Shown here in pieces: positions 41,869 through 51,000 of a DNA stretch of 64,000 nucleotides. The translations under genes were made by a program, and so were the position numbers. Positions within the stretch are counted from its first letter, which is position 1; each line of letters starts with the position of its first letter. The notes under the pieces were generated by a model. The model was given only the letters and a program-made list of their open reading frames with translations, made no database searches and was not told the DNA's origin. Origin of the DNA: Nitrospira sp. (GTDB lineage: Bacteria > Nitrospirota > Nitrospiria > Nitrospirales > Nitrospiraceae); the NCBI GenBank assembly GCA_024998685.1, contig JACOEH010000002.1:123826-187825 (forward strand), written 5' to 3'.

Positions 41869-43308
41869 ATGTTGCAAGATGCCGACGCCCTTCCCCAGCT
41901 AATCGGGGAATATAAGCCGCTCGATCAGTGGCAGACCCATCTCAACCAGCTTTTTTATGGACTTCGGGGAGACCAACTCCGATCGTATTACCAGACTTAT
42001 GCGTCAGCGGACTTCCGTCTCGCCCATGCGCTGGCGGCCGATTATTACGAGCGCGTCGCGAAGCGCGACAAGGCCGGGGGTCGTCAACAATCTCCTGCCG
42101 AAAGAATAACGGTTGACGAATCACGCTTGACGGTTCTGGAGCTTGGGCCAGGGAACGGCAATCTCGCCGCTTGCTTTCTCAGTCATCTCAAGGCTCTCGA
42201 TAAACAAGGCGCGATCTATCCACGCATTCGGTATGTCATGGTCGATTGGCAGCGAACGGTGCTGGATGGGGCTTTGGCGCATCCCGATCTGGCGATGCAT
42301 CGAGCGCAACTCGAAATCCATCAGGGATCTGTCGAGGATTTGTCCGGAATCGCCGATGCCGGCGTCGACCGGATCATCTGTAATGAGCTGTGGAACGATT
42401 TGCCGACGAAATTACTGGCGAAACATGCCGGCGACGTCGAGGAAGAATATCTCCGCCCCAACCTCAGCGAGTCGCTTCATGCCAAGATTCAAGATTGGTC
42501 GGCGTTCGTCCGGGCTTTTCAGGAAAAGGATCTTGCAACGCTCCGGACTTGCCCGCCCTTTCTCGATGAACTGGTTTGGGAAAAAGAATACCGCAAGGTT
42601 GAATGGAAGGACGTGCCCTATCGGAAAACGATCGCGGAATTTCTTCAGTCCATCGACCAAGATGTCTTAGTGCCGGTCAACGTCGGCGCCTTCGCAACCC
42701 TGAAAGAGGCCAAGCGTCTTCTCGCTCCGAATGCCATCGGCTTCAGCGTCTTTGATGCAGGCACCGAAGACATGAACGTGTTGAACGATCCGGAGAAGCC
42801 CTGCTACGGCCAGTTCGGCGGTCAATACAGCTTTATGATCAACTTCGCGTTGATCCACGCCGTGGCCAAGCATCTGGGAATCAAGCAGACCACACTCGAA
42901 CCCCAACGGGAATTTGTCGGGCGGTCGTTGAACACGAATGTCATCACGCTGATGGATCTGCTCGCGACGCATCCATCAGCCGGACCGAAACTGCAAGCGT
43001 GGGAACAAGACAGACTTGTGTTGAAGACCATCACAGCGTTAAACGAGACTTTCGAAAGCCCCTATCGTCGCCGGATTGATTTCCCATTCAGCCACACGAT
43101 GCCGCCTGAAGAACGTGAGACATCGAGTGCCCTCCTTCGCTCTCTGAAAGACAACGGCATTCCTGACACCGTGGCCTATCTCACCGAAGAGGAACTCACC
43201 CGTGCCCAACAGCATTTGGAAGCGATCGGCTACGATCGGGAGATGATCAGAATGGCGCTGAACGCCCCTCCCAGTCCAGTCGAATACTGTCACTTCACCT
43301 GTCGATGA
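41869..43308 (+). CDS. MidA/NDUFAF7-like SAM-dependent methyltransferase
   Basis: 479 residues. The SAM motif is TVLELGPGNGNLAACFLSHL (about residues 88-107), followed by the family motif IICNELWNDLPTKLL corresponding to the ICNELLDALP pattern of the MidA family (PF02636 as I recall). The length is near that of eukaryotic NDUFAF7, an arginine methyltransferase for complex I. Bacterial targets are unknown. A methyltransferase acting on respiratory complex I would suit an ammonia/nitrite oxidiser, but that is inference. Confidence 0.75.
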   Translation: MLQDADALPQLIGEYKPLDQWQTHLNQLFYGLRGDQLRSYYQTYASADFRLAHALAADYYERVAKRDKAGGRQQSPAERITVDESRLTVLELGPGNGNLAACFLSHLKALDKQGAIYPRIRYVMVDWQRTVLDGALAHPDLAMHRAQLEIHQGSVEDLSGIADAGVDRIICNELWNDLPTKLLAKHAGDVEEEYLRPNLSESLHAKIQDWSAFVRAFQEKDLATLRTCPPFLDELVWEKEYRKVEWKDVPYRKTIAEFLQSIDQDVLVPVNVGAFATLKEAKRLLAPNAIGFSVFDAGTEDMNVLNDPEKPCYGQFGGQYSFMINFALIHAVAKHLGIKQTTLEPQREFVGRSLNTNVITLMDLLATHPSAGPKLQAWEQDRLVLKTITALNETFESPYRRRIDFPFSHTMPPEERETSSALLRSLKDNGIPDTVAYLTEEELTRAQQHLEAIGYDREMIRMALNAPPSPVEYCHFTCR

Positions 43309-43730
43309 GCAGGCAGCCGATATCCTTTAAGTGGCCGAGTGAGACTCATCGTTCGTAGCGCCACTTAGGCCACTTTACGAGTCACATGCCTGTACACCCA
43401 CACGTTTCCTCGTTTGGTTTCCAGCTTGTCGAGGGTAAACTCGTTTTCCATTTGGGGCATAGCCGATGTGTCCGCGGTGCCCGATGGCAATTCCGGTTTC
43501 GGCTCTTTGGCTTTTCAACTACTTCCAATATTCCATTTCATCGCCCGCGTGTCGAGATCAACCGCGCCGCATCGGTTCAAGGTGTCTGCAATTTCGTCGC
43601 TTCTGAAACACCAATTCTGACGGACGGTGTGCAGGTCACGGTGGCGAAATGTTGAGGATGCGGTGTACTTGTACAGACCTTGACTTTGGTATGGCAAAGT
43701 AATACGGTGAATGAAATTGTTCCAAAAGGG
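43309..43730. other. Intergenic region before the guanidine locus
   Basis: About 420 bp. Holds a short inverted repeat (AAGTGGCC at 43329 and GGCCACTT at 43368) that may terminate the methyltransferase transcript. ORFs of 60-90 codons here lack ribosome binding sites and are judged spurious. The promoter for the riboswitch transcript should lie in its last 150 bp. Confidence 0.4.
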
Positions 43731-43732
43731 AA

Positions 43733-43826
43733 ACTAGGGTTCCGGCTGCCTTTAGTGGGAGTGTCTGGTCCAAGAGTTTCCGGCCTCGCATAACGAGGCT
43801 CCACGGAGGGATAAAAGCCCGGGAGA
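43733..43826 (+). promoter_or_regulatory. Guanidine-I riboswitch (ykkC motif, class 1)
   Basis: The conserved blocks occur in order: CTAGGGTTCCGG (43734), CTGGTCCAAGAG (43765; consensus GGTCCGAGAG with one change), a perfect hairpin GCCTCG-CATAA-CGAGGC (43783-43799), then ACGG-GGGATAAAAGCCCGGGAGA ending about 43826. This is the diagnostic 3' block of the class that binds free guanidinium. It lies in the leader of an APC permease and a ureohydrolase, as in known guanidine regulons. Confidence 0.88.
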
Positions 43827-43925
43827 TCATGTACTGAGGTGCATGGCCTTTTGGGAGTTTAGCCTTTCCAACAGGAGGCTTCGTTATGCATTTCCACCCC
43901 ATAGTTCTCTCCATACCGGATCAGT

Positions 43926-43954
43926 CAGACCTGCTGCCACGTCAGGGAGGTCTG
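43926..43954 (+). promoter_or_regulatory. Ribosome binding site hairpin (likely riboswitch expression platform)
   Basis: CAGACCT (43926-43932) is perfectly complementary to AGGTCTG (43948-43954). The right arm overlaps the GGGAGG ribosome binding site (43945-43950), and the start codon is at 43957. Folding would hide the site, which suggests translational control by the upstream aptamer. Confidence 0.6.
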
Positions 43955-43956
43955 TC

Positions 43957-45435
43957 ATGTTCATGAAAGAAAGTCCGGATACGGTTTTCCCTGCTCCCGC
44001 TACAAGTCCTCACGAGACACTCAACCGCAACCTCAGTCTCTGGAACAGCCTCACCATCGGATTCGCAACCGTCTCACCAGTTGCCGGTTTGTACGCCATT
44101 ATCGGTGTCCAGACGGTCGTGACAGGCGGTGGTTGGTTCTCCGCGTTGGCGCTCTGTCTGGTGATGCAACTGCTGGTAGCAACTGTGTATGCGGAGCTGT
44201 CCTCGCAGATTCCGATTGCGGGAGGAGCTTATAAATGGGCGAGACAGCTCGGAGGCGCCACCACCGGGACGTATGCCGGAGCCATTTACGTCAGCTCCAC
44301 GATCGCGATGCTGACCACGACCGCGTACACGGGCGGGATCTGGCTGGCGATTTTTTTCGGATCAGGAAGTGAAACAGGAGTCTCACTCGTGATATGGGGC
44401 ACGGTGTTTATGCTGATCTGCGCCGTCCTCAACCTGGTCCATGTCTCTATATTTAAGTTCCTCATTTCCCTGGGAGTCTATGCGGAAATCGTTGGCTCGT
44501 TCGGTGTCGCGCTACTGCTGTTCCTCTTTTTCCGGAAGCATGAATTCTCCGAACTGTTCGCACATCTCGGGACGGGAACCGCTCCCAGCCAAACTGCTGC
44601 GTTTCTGGCGGCGCTCGCCATTTCTGGCTGGGCGTTCATCGGCTTCGATGCCGTCTCGACCATCGCCGAAGAAACGCACGAACCCAAGCGGATGGTGCCG
44701 CGCGCGATCTTCCTGTCTCTATGCATGGTGGGAACCGTGGTGCTCTTCAACTCCGCCGCGCTCACTCTGAGCTTCAACCGCGACACCCTGGTCCATACAA
44801 GTGCCGCGTCCGATCCCGTCACACCCGTGATCGTCGACAACTTTGGAGCCTGGGCGGAAACCCCTTTTCTGGCGATCGTCATGATCGCGTTCCTGGCCTG
44901 CGGGTCGTCCATGGTGAAGTACACATCCCGTATTGTGTTTTCCATGGCACGCGAAGGAAGTATGCCGGCCGTCCTCAGTCGGGTCACCGCGGCGGGCGCT
45001 CCGCATAATGCCGTGCTGTTCACGGTTCTGCTGGCCACGCTCGGATTGCTCTTTGGGCTCAATGATGAAGCGGTCGCCACGGTGCTGGCATTCGGCACCG
45101 GTGGGTTGTACGCCATGTTTGCGATGACCACGGGCGTTGGACTCTACACCAGGCTCACCGGCCGATGGGACCCCTCGTTAGGTCAACTGAAGCTGGGGTC
45201 CTGGGGCTTGCTGATCAATACGGCGGCGTTTCTGTGGTCGGTGTTTGAATTCGTCAATATCGCGTGGCCACGTCCCTACGCCACCTCGCCGGACGCTCCT
45301 TGGTGGCAACTCTGGGCCGTCCCGCTGGTCCTCGGGAGCATATTAGGGTTGACCACCCTCTACCTTCTTATCGGTAAACCTACAAGAGACAACGTATTGA
45401 TGCGTCCAAAGGAGTCCGCTCCGACTCAAGAATGA
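43957..45435 (+). CDS. APC-family permease, predicted guanidine transporter
   Basis: 492 residues from ATG 43957 (GGGAGG box); a second ATG at 43963. About twelve membrane helices. The N-terminal APC motif reads LWNSLTIGFATVSPVAGLYAIIG, then the substrate-near ELSSQIPIAGGAYKWARQLGG and GWAFIGFDAVSTIAEETHEP. The sequence belongs to the amino acid/polyamine/organocation superfamily. Since it is led by a guanidine-I riboswitch and followed by a guanidinase-like gene, guanidinium is the likely substrate. The sequence alone cannot exclude other cations such as agmatine or amino acids. Confidence 0.8.
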   Translation: MFMKESPDTVFPAPATSPHETLNRNLSLWNSLTIGFATVSPVAGLYAIIGVQTVVTGGGWFSALALCLVMQLLVATVYAELSSQIPIAGGAYKWARQLGGATTGTYAGAIYVSSTIAMLTTTAYTGGIWLAIFFGSGSETGVSLVIWGTVFMLICAVLNLVHVSIFKFLISLGVYAEIVGSFGVALLLFLFFRKHEFSELFAHLGTGTAPSQTAAFLAALAISGWAFIGFDAVSTIAEETHEPKRMVPRAIFLSLCMVGTVVLFNSAALTLSFNRDTLVHTSAASDPVTPVIVDNFGAWAETPFLAIVMIAFLACGSSMVKYTSRIVFSMAREGSMPAVLSRVTAAGAPHNAVLFTVLLATLGLLFGLNDEAVATVLAFGTGGLYAMFAMTTGVGLYTRLTGRWDPSLGQLKLGSWGLLINTAAFLWSVFEFVNIAWPRPYATSPDAPWWQLWAVPLVLGSILGLTTLYLLIGKPTRDNVLMRPKESAPTQE

Positions 45436-45523
45436 AGAGCAGGTGAGTTCGCTGAGTTTCGTGTTGTAACAAGGGGGAGCAAACACAGTCATCAATTCAT
45501 CCATCTCTCAGAAAGGAGTCATC

Positions 45524-46672
45524 GTGGCGAAAAAGAGAACATACCAAGGCAAGGTTCCACTGCATGACAAATATGGCCCGGAGGCGAAGTACGCGGTCGA
45601 AGCGGAAGCGCTGCTGCCGATCACGAAATATGAAGAAGAAATCGCCCATGGCCTTGAAGTGGGCCTGCCGGGCGCTGATTCCATCAAGGATCGCCGAATT
45701 CCCACCTTTAGCCGGGGAGAGCTGCCGCACTTCGCCGGCATCAATACCTTTATCAAGGCGCCGTATGTCGAAGATGTCCGCAAGTGCGGCCAATACGACG
45801 TGGCCATTCTCGGTGCGCCGTTCGACGGCGGGACGACGTATCGAGCCGGCACCCGGTTCGGCCCCCAAGGGATTCGCAAGATTTCCGCACTGTACGGCAC
45901 CTACAGCTTCGAGCTCGGCGTGGATCTGCGGGAATCTGTGTCCATCTGCGATGTCGGCGACGTGTTTACGATTCCCGGCAACATCGAGAAGACCTTCGAT
46001 CAAGTCAGCAAGGGCGTGGGCCATGTCTATGCCAGCGGCGCGTTTCCCGTGGTACTCGGCGGAGACCATTCGCTGGGTTTTGCCACCGTGCGGGGAGTGG
46101 CTCAGAATATGAACGGCAAGAAGCTCGGCATCCTTCACTTCGACCGGCATGTGGACACGCAGGAGACCGATCTCGATGAACGCATGCATACCACACCCTG
46201 GTTTCACGCGACGAATATCCCTAACGTGCCGGCTAAGAATCTTGTTCAAATCGGCATCGGCGGCTGGCAAGCGCCCAGACCCGGCGTGAAGGTCGGCCGT
46301 GAACGCCAAACCACGATCATGACCGTGACCGATTGCGTGGAAATGGGAATCGAGAATGCCGCGAAGCAGGCGCTCGAAGTAGCGTTTGATGGTGTGGATG
46401 CGGTGTGGTTGAGCTTCGACGTCGATTGCTTGGATGCCGCCTTCGTGCCGGGCACCGGGTGGCCGGAGCCGGGAGGGTTTCTCCCGCGCGAAGTGCTGAA
46501 GTTTCTCCAGATCATCGCGGACACGAAGCCGCTGGCGGGGATGGAAATCGTCGAGTGCTCGCCGCCCTACGACGTCGCCGAGATTACCAGCCTCATGGCC
46601 ACGCGGGTCATTTGCGACGTCCTGGCGTGCCAGGTGCGATCCGGCAACCTGGCCAACCGGAAGAAACGCTGA
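45524..46672 (+). CDS. Guanidine hydrolase (guanidinase) of the ureohydrolase family
   Basis: 382 residues from GTG 45524 behind AAAGGAG. It has the arginase/agmatinase fold with the binuclear metal motifs GGDHS (180-184), FDRHVD (206-211) and SFDVDCLD (297-304). The usual DAHxD is DRHVD, and TGWPEPGGFLPREVL replaces the common agmatinase PGTGTPEPGG. The N-terminal extension of about 75 residues and the HVDTQETDLDERMHT segment resemble the cyanobacterial Sll1077-type guanidine hydrolases, as I recall them. The predicted reaction is guanidine plus water to urea and ammonia. These enzymes need nickel and HypA/HypB-like chaperones, none of which is in this window. Standard pipelines would call it agmatinase (speB). 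Confidence 0.8.
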   Translation: MAKKRTYQGKVPLHDKYGPEAKYAVEAEALLPITKYEEEIAHGLEVGLPGADSIKDRRIPTFSRGELPHFAGINTFIKAPYVEDVRKCGQYDVAILGAPFDGGTTYRAGTRFGPQGIRKISALYGTYSFELGVDLRESVSICDVGDVFTIPGNIEKTFDQVSKGVGHVYASGAFPVVLGGDHSLGFATVRGVAQNMNGKKLGILHFDRHVDTQETDLDERMHTTPWFHATNIPNVPAKNLVQIGIGGWQAPRPGVKVGRERQTTIMTVTDCVEMGIENAAKQALEVAFDGVDAVWLSFDVDCLDAAFVPGTGWPEPGGFLPREVLKFLQIIADTKPLAGMEIVECSPPYDVAEITSLMATRVICDVLACQVRSGNLANRKKR

Positions 46673-46708
46673 GATGCGCTGATTCAAGAGATGCCGAAAC
46701 AGCGAATC

Positions 46709-46735
46709 GAAGGGCTTGCTCTATGCAAGCCCTTC
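46709..46735 (+). terminator. Perfect hairpin after the guanidinase gene
   Basis: GAAGGGCTTGC and GCAAGCCCTTC (11 bp) with loop TCTAT, 37 bp after the stop. No T-run follows directly, so termination may be partial or factor-assisted. Confidence 0.55.
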
Positions 46736-46964
46736 AGTCGCTTCTCAACGACAGCTTTGTTTTTGGTGCTGGAGAGAAATGGAGAATGAATCACCACCGT
46801 AGGTGTTCACGCTTATGACGACTCAATCGGCACCTGTCTATGTGTCTGGAGCACCTCAGCTCTCGGTGAGGATAACAGACTCCTGGTCTCTTATTATGCT
46901 TTGTCCCGCTTGACCATGGTGATACGATGGATCATCATTGTATTACCGATTGGAGGCGGAAAAT
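46736..46964. other. Intergenic region upstream of the toxin-antitoxin pair
   Basis: About 230 bp with lower GC. TTGACC near 46910 could be a -35 element for the antitoxin gene. Nothing else seen. Confidence 0.3.
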
Positions 46965-47189
46965 ATGATTAAAAAATTGACTAAGCATGGCAACAGTCTG
47001 GCTCTTGTGATTGATCGAGGTGTGCTCGAACTGTTGAATATTGACGCAGAGACGCCGCTCAGTATCAAAACAGATGGGAAGTGTCTCATTGTAACACCTG
47101 CTGAGGCCACTGCTCGACAAAAGAAGTTCCGTGCGGCGCTGGACGAAGGTAATCGACGGTATGGAAAGATGCTGAAGAGGCTAGCTTAG
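46965..47189 (+). CDS. AbrB/MazE-type antitoxin
   Basis: 74 residues starting at ATG 46965 behind TTGGAGG (the frame extends to 46938 without a good site). The swapped-hairpin AbrB fold reads MIKKLTKHGNSLALVIDRGVLELLNID, then TPLSIKTDGKCLIVTP. The helical C-terminal tail (ATARQKKFRAALDEGNRRYGKMLKRL) is the expected toxin-neutralising segment. It should repress its own operon. It is paired with a Doc-type toxin 3 bp downstream, whereas Doc usually pairs with Phd. Confidence 0.85.
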   Translation: MIKKLTKHGNSLALVIDRGVLELLNIDAETPLSIKTDGKCLIVTPAEATARQKKFRAALDEGNRRYGKMLKRLA

Positions 47190-47192
47190 CTG

Positions 47193-47582
47193 ATGACTGA
47201 GCCGCGATTTCTCTCGGTGGAGGATGTCATCGACATCCATGCCGATCAGATTGAACGGTATGGAGGAAGTCTAGGCATTCGTGACGTTGAGTTGCTGCGG
47301 TCTGCGATCGGCATGCCTGAAGCGGGTTTCGGGAATCAATATCTCCATGCCGATCTCTTTGAAATGGCCGCAGCTTATCTGTACCACATCGTTCAGAATC
47401 ATCCATTCATCGATGGTAACAAGCGAACGGGAACAATGGCCGCATTCGTGTTTTTGAAGCTCAATGGATTGACGTTAGACGCAGAAGAATCCACCTTCGA
47501 ATCGCTCGTCTTGAAGACGGCTCAGGGACAGATCAACAAATCAGCCATCGCGGAGTTCTTCCGTAAACATTCTCATCGGTAG
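47193..47582 (+). CDS. doc: Death-on-curing (Doc) family toxin, Fic fold
   Basis: 129 residues. The complete Fic/Doc active motif HPFIDGNKRTGTMAAFVFL is present: catalytic His, then D-G-N-K-R for nucleotide binding. N-terminal LSVEDVIDIHADQIERYGGSLGIRDVELLRSAI is typical of Doc. Family members phosphorylate EF-Tu and block translation. Transcribed with the antitoxin gene. All motif residues are intact, so the toxin is probably active. Confidence 0.88.
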   Translation: MTEPRFLSVEDVIDIHADQIERYGGSLGIRDVELLRSAIGMPEAGFGNQYLHADLFEMAAAYLYHIVQNHPFIDGNKRTGTMAAFVFLKLNGLTLDAEESTFESLVLKTAQGQINKSAIAEFFRKHSHR

Positions 47583-48039
47583 TTCGGCGCTTTCCACTCC
47601 TGCTCGATCCTGAGCATGTTCAAAGTTACAGCGCAGATATTCCCATCCTTGTCGATGCTCTAATTCGACCTCCCAAAAAATATTTGATTGTCTTGAAGCT
47701 GTACCCTGGTTGTCGCTGATCGAATTGGACTGAGGACGGATCTTCCTCTGAACTGAGGAGGGTGTATCTCAACGGATACTCATAAGTAGAATTAGATACA
47801 CGTGGTCATGTAAGATGCAGACCCTGTATAACTACGTACAGCTATGACGTACTGGCAAATAAGTAATGACGCTGCCTTGCTGCTTGCGGCACGTGCCTTG
47901 CCTTCATGGAGACGAGTCTGCTGTTCCGAGTAAGAACAGTCATAAGATGTAAGGCGGTCATGACCGATGGTGGTGAGATGATGAATGATGTCGAAAAACA
48001 ACAACGTGCACATGTGACTTTGCCGAGGAGGAGAGAAAG
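47583..48039. other. Intergenic region upstream of the giant phospholipase-like gene
   Basis: About 455 bp with no supported gene. AT-richer than flanking genes. An AGGAGGAGAGAAAG ribosome binding site closes it at 48026. No other structure recognised. Confidence 0.4.
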
Positions 48040-51000
48040 ATGGCATGGACCGGTCGAAATTGGGGTCTCGATCAACCTCGCTTCGTTACGGATCTTACAG
48101 GCGATGGCCGTGCAGACATCGTAGGTTTCGGTAGCGACGGAGTCTGGACAGCGCTGGGCACGGACGGCTGGGCGGTGGCCCCCGCGCACCGTGTCCTCGC
48201 TGGTTTCTTCGGTTATGAGCAGGGATGGCGTACGGGACGGCACCTCCGGTTGATTGCCGATCTGACTGGTAAAGGCAAGGCGGATCTCGTGGGCTTTGGC
48301 GAGGCGGGGGTCTTGACGGCGCTCAGTAAAGGTGACGGGACATTTGTGAATCCGAAGTTCTTTGAGGGCTTCGGCGTCAAGCAAGGTTGGCACGTTGACC
48401 AGCATCCACGCTTTGCGGTGGACCTGACCGGTGATGGCAAGGCGGACATCATCGGTTTCGGTGGCGAATTCGTATGGGTCGCGTTGAATAACGGTGACGG
48501 GACATTCCAGGCCCCCAAACCGGTTTTGGACGATCTGGTGTACAGCAAAAGCTGGCGGGTGGATCAGCATCCCCGATTCGTGGTTGATCTGACCGACGAT
48601 GGTAAGGCGGACATCATCGGTTTCGGTGGCGAATTCGTGTGGGTTGCGTTGAATAACGGTGACGGGACCTTCAAAAAGCCCGAACCCGTTTTGGACGATC
48701 TCGTGTACAGCAAAGGCTGGCGGGTGGATCAGCATCCCCGATTCGTGGTTGATCTGACCGGCGATGGTAAGGCGGACATCATCGGTTTCGGTGGCGAATT
48801 CGTGTGGGTTGCGTTGAATAACGGTGACGGGACCTTCAAAAAGCCCGAACCCGTTTTGGACGATCTCGTGTACAGCAAAGGCTGGCGGGTGGATCAGCAT
48901 CCCCGATTCGTGGTTGATCTGACCGGCGATGGTAAGGCGGACCTCGTGGGCTTTGGTGATGAAGGGGTCTGGTCCGTGGTGAGCAACGGCGACGGCACCT
49001 TCGGTGACAGGAAGTTCTTGCCTGTGACATTCAGCGTCAAACAGGGCTGGCGGGTGGATCAGCACCTCCGGTTGCTCGCAGATCTGACCGGCGATGGCAA
49101 GGCCGACCTCGTGGGCTTCGGCAACGACGACGGGCCTTGGGTTGCACTGAGTAACGGGGATGGGACTTTTCAACCCGCGCGATTAGTCCACGCCGACATC
49201 GGCGACCACCCTGTCGGCAACTATAGTGGAACTGTCGTCCAGTCGATCACCATCGACTTCCATACCCATGATGACGGTGGTCTCGACATCGATTCTAAGC
49301 TGCACATGTTCGTGAAAAACCGCCGCGGCGACTCATCCGATTCCGACGGACCCTCCACGTACACCAGCAATCTGCAGGCATATAGGGACCATGATGCAGA
49401 TTGGTTCAGCAGGAATCCATATCTTGGCTATGCCCTCAATGCGAGCCAGGGGCAGCTCATTGAGGAGAACTCCACGCATCGGGTCACTATTCAATTACGG
49501 TCACAGCCGATCCCGGTTGAGGAACTCGAGCTTCTCGCCATGCATATTCATATCATCGTGAACGGCAATGACAGATGCAGGTTCGATTACACCCTCACCC
49601 TTACGCTGAACGACGGAACCGTGCTGTCACCGTTCAGTTCGAACGTCAATGGTCTCACGGGGATTATCCTCGATCAGGACAACCGTAACTATTATGGCAT
49701 CTGCTCCGAAGTTCGGCCCAGCCCTCCCCGCACCAGGCCGTCCACGGATGCCGTCCTGACCGACGTGATAATCGAATTTCATACCCACAACGACGACAAG
49801 GATGCGGATACCAACCTCGGTATCCACATCGTGAACCGGTTGAACGAGACGGCCAGCCAGGATATCGTCGTGGCCAATGGCGTTGCCGCTGGCCAGAAGT
49901 TCCCTGATTCCGATGAAATTGTTACACCCATCGATGAGCGCTATACCCGCATCGATCTCCCGTTGGCTTCGAATGCAATATTTTTACGGGACATGGTCCT
50001 TCCGGTCGTGTTTATCAATATCGCCCCGAACGGGAACGATCGGTGGATCTTTGACTACCGCGTAACGTTCGTGTTTGGGAAGGAGCAGCCCTACTCCTGG
50101 ACGGTGTCCGGCGTCGTGCTCGATCAGGATCATCACAAGCACATGGGGGTCTACAATGGACGGCCGTTCCCCACACTCTACAGTCCGCGACCGACGCTCA
50201 CGTCCCTTCCATTGGTCCCCCGTACCAAAGCCATCTCCATGGCCTTCCTCCAACAGAAACTCGATGAATTGCTCAATCGCCGGCAGACGATAGGGAGTCC
50301 GGATCCACTCATCAAGCTCAAACTCGACAGCGCGGAAAGGTTTGGAAAAGAGACACCGCTGTCATACATGGATCTGCAATTCATCACGAATGATCCGCCT
50401 CCGCCCGACGGGGCATCTCTGGATCAACGGTACAGCATGGGCGTTACATATTCGCATAGTCTGTTGGAGTTATTGCAGTTGAGGTATCGGTACTATGGAT
50501 TTGTTGGCCTCAAATTCGATGATATCAACAGCCAGTTTCTCAGTCTAAACGTCAAGAGGGGTGATGATCCGACGCCGCTCATACTACACCTCCAGTTTGA
50601 GACCGATGGTCCACAGGAAGTCACTGGCACGGATTCGATGAATGTGATCAATTTCGAGATCACACTCCGGTTCACGCTGCGGTTTGATCAGGATGCGGGC
50701 GCGGTTGACCTATTGGGCTGGGTGAGGGACCTCAATACACCAGAACTCTTTGCCCCAGTACGCAACACCAAGCCGCAACTGTATAAAGTCAGAGGGACGT
50801 TTTTAGGACAGGCACTCGATGATGTTACCATCGACCCGCATGACTACCAGATCACTCGCGTCGATCCAGTGGCCCACGTGGTATTCACGACGGACTTCAA
50901 ATTAGATTTCGGTGGCACCATCCAAAAGGAAATGCGGGGAGCGATTTTCGATCGGCTCAGTGAGAAAAACCACATCACGCAGGTCACGCCTCGGGAATCG

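Noticed and set aside
43386..43655. Small ORF between methyltransferase and riboswitch
   Set aside because: No ribosome binding site and no plausible protein features; it lies in a leader region.
45524..46672. Agmatinase (SpeB) call
   Set aside because: The fold fits, but the guanidine-I riboswitch context, the N-terminal extension and the DRHVD variant favour guanidinase; no polyamine gene is nearby.
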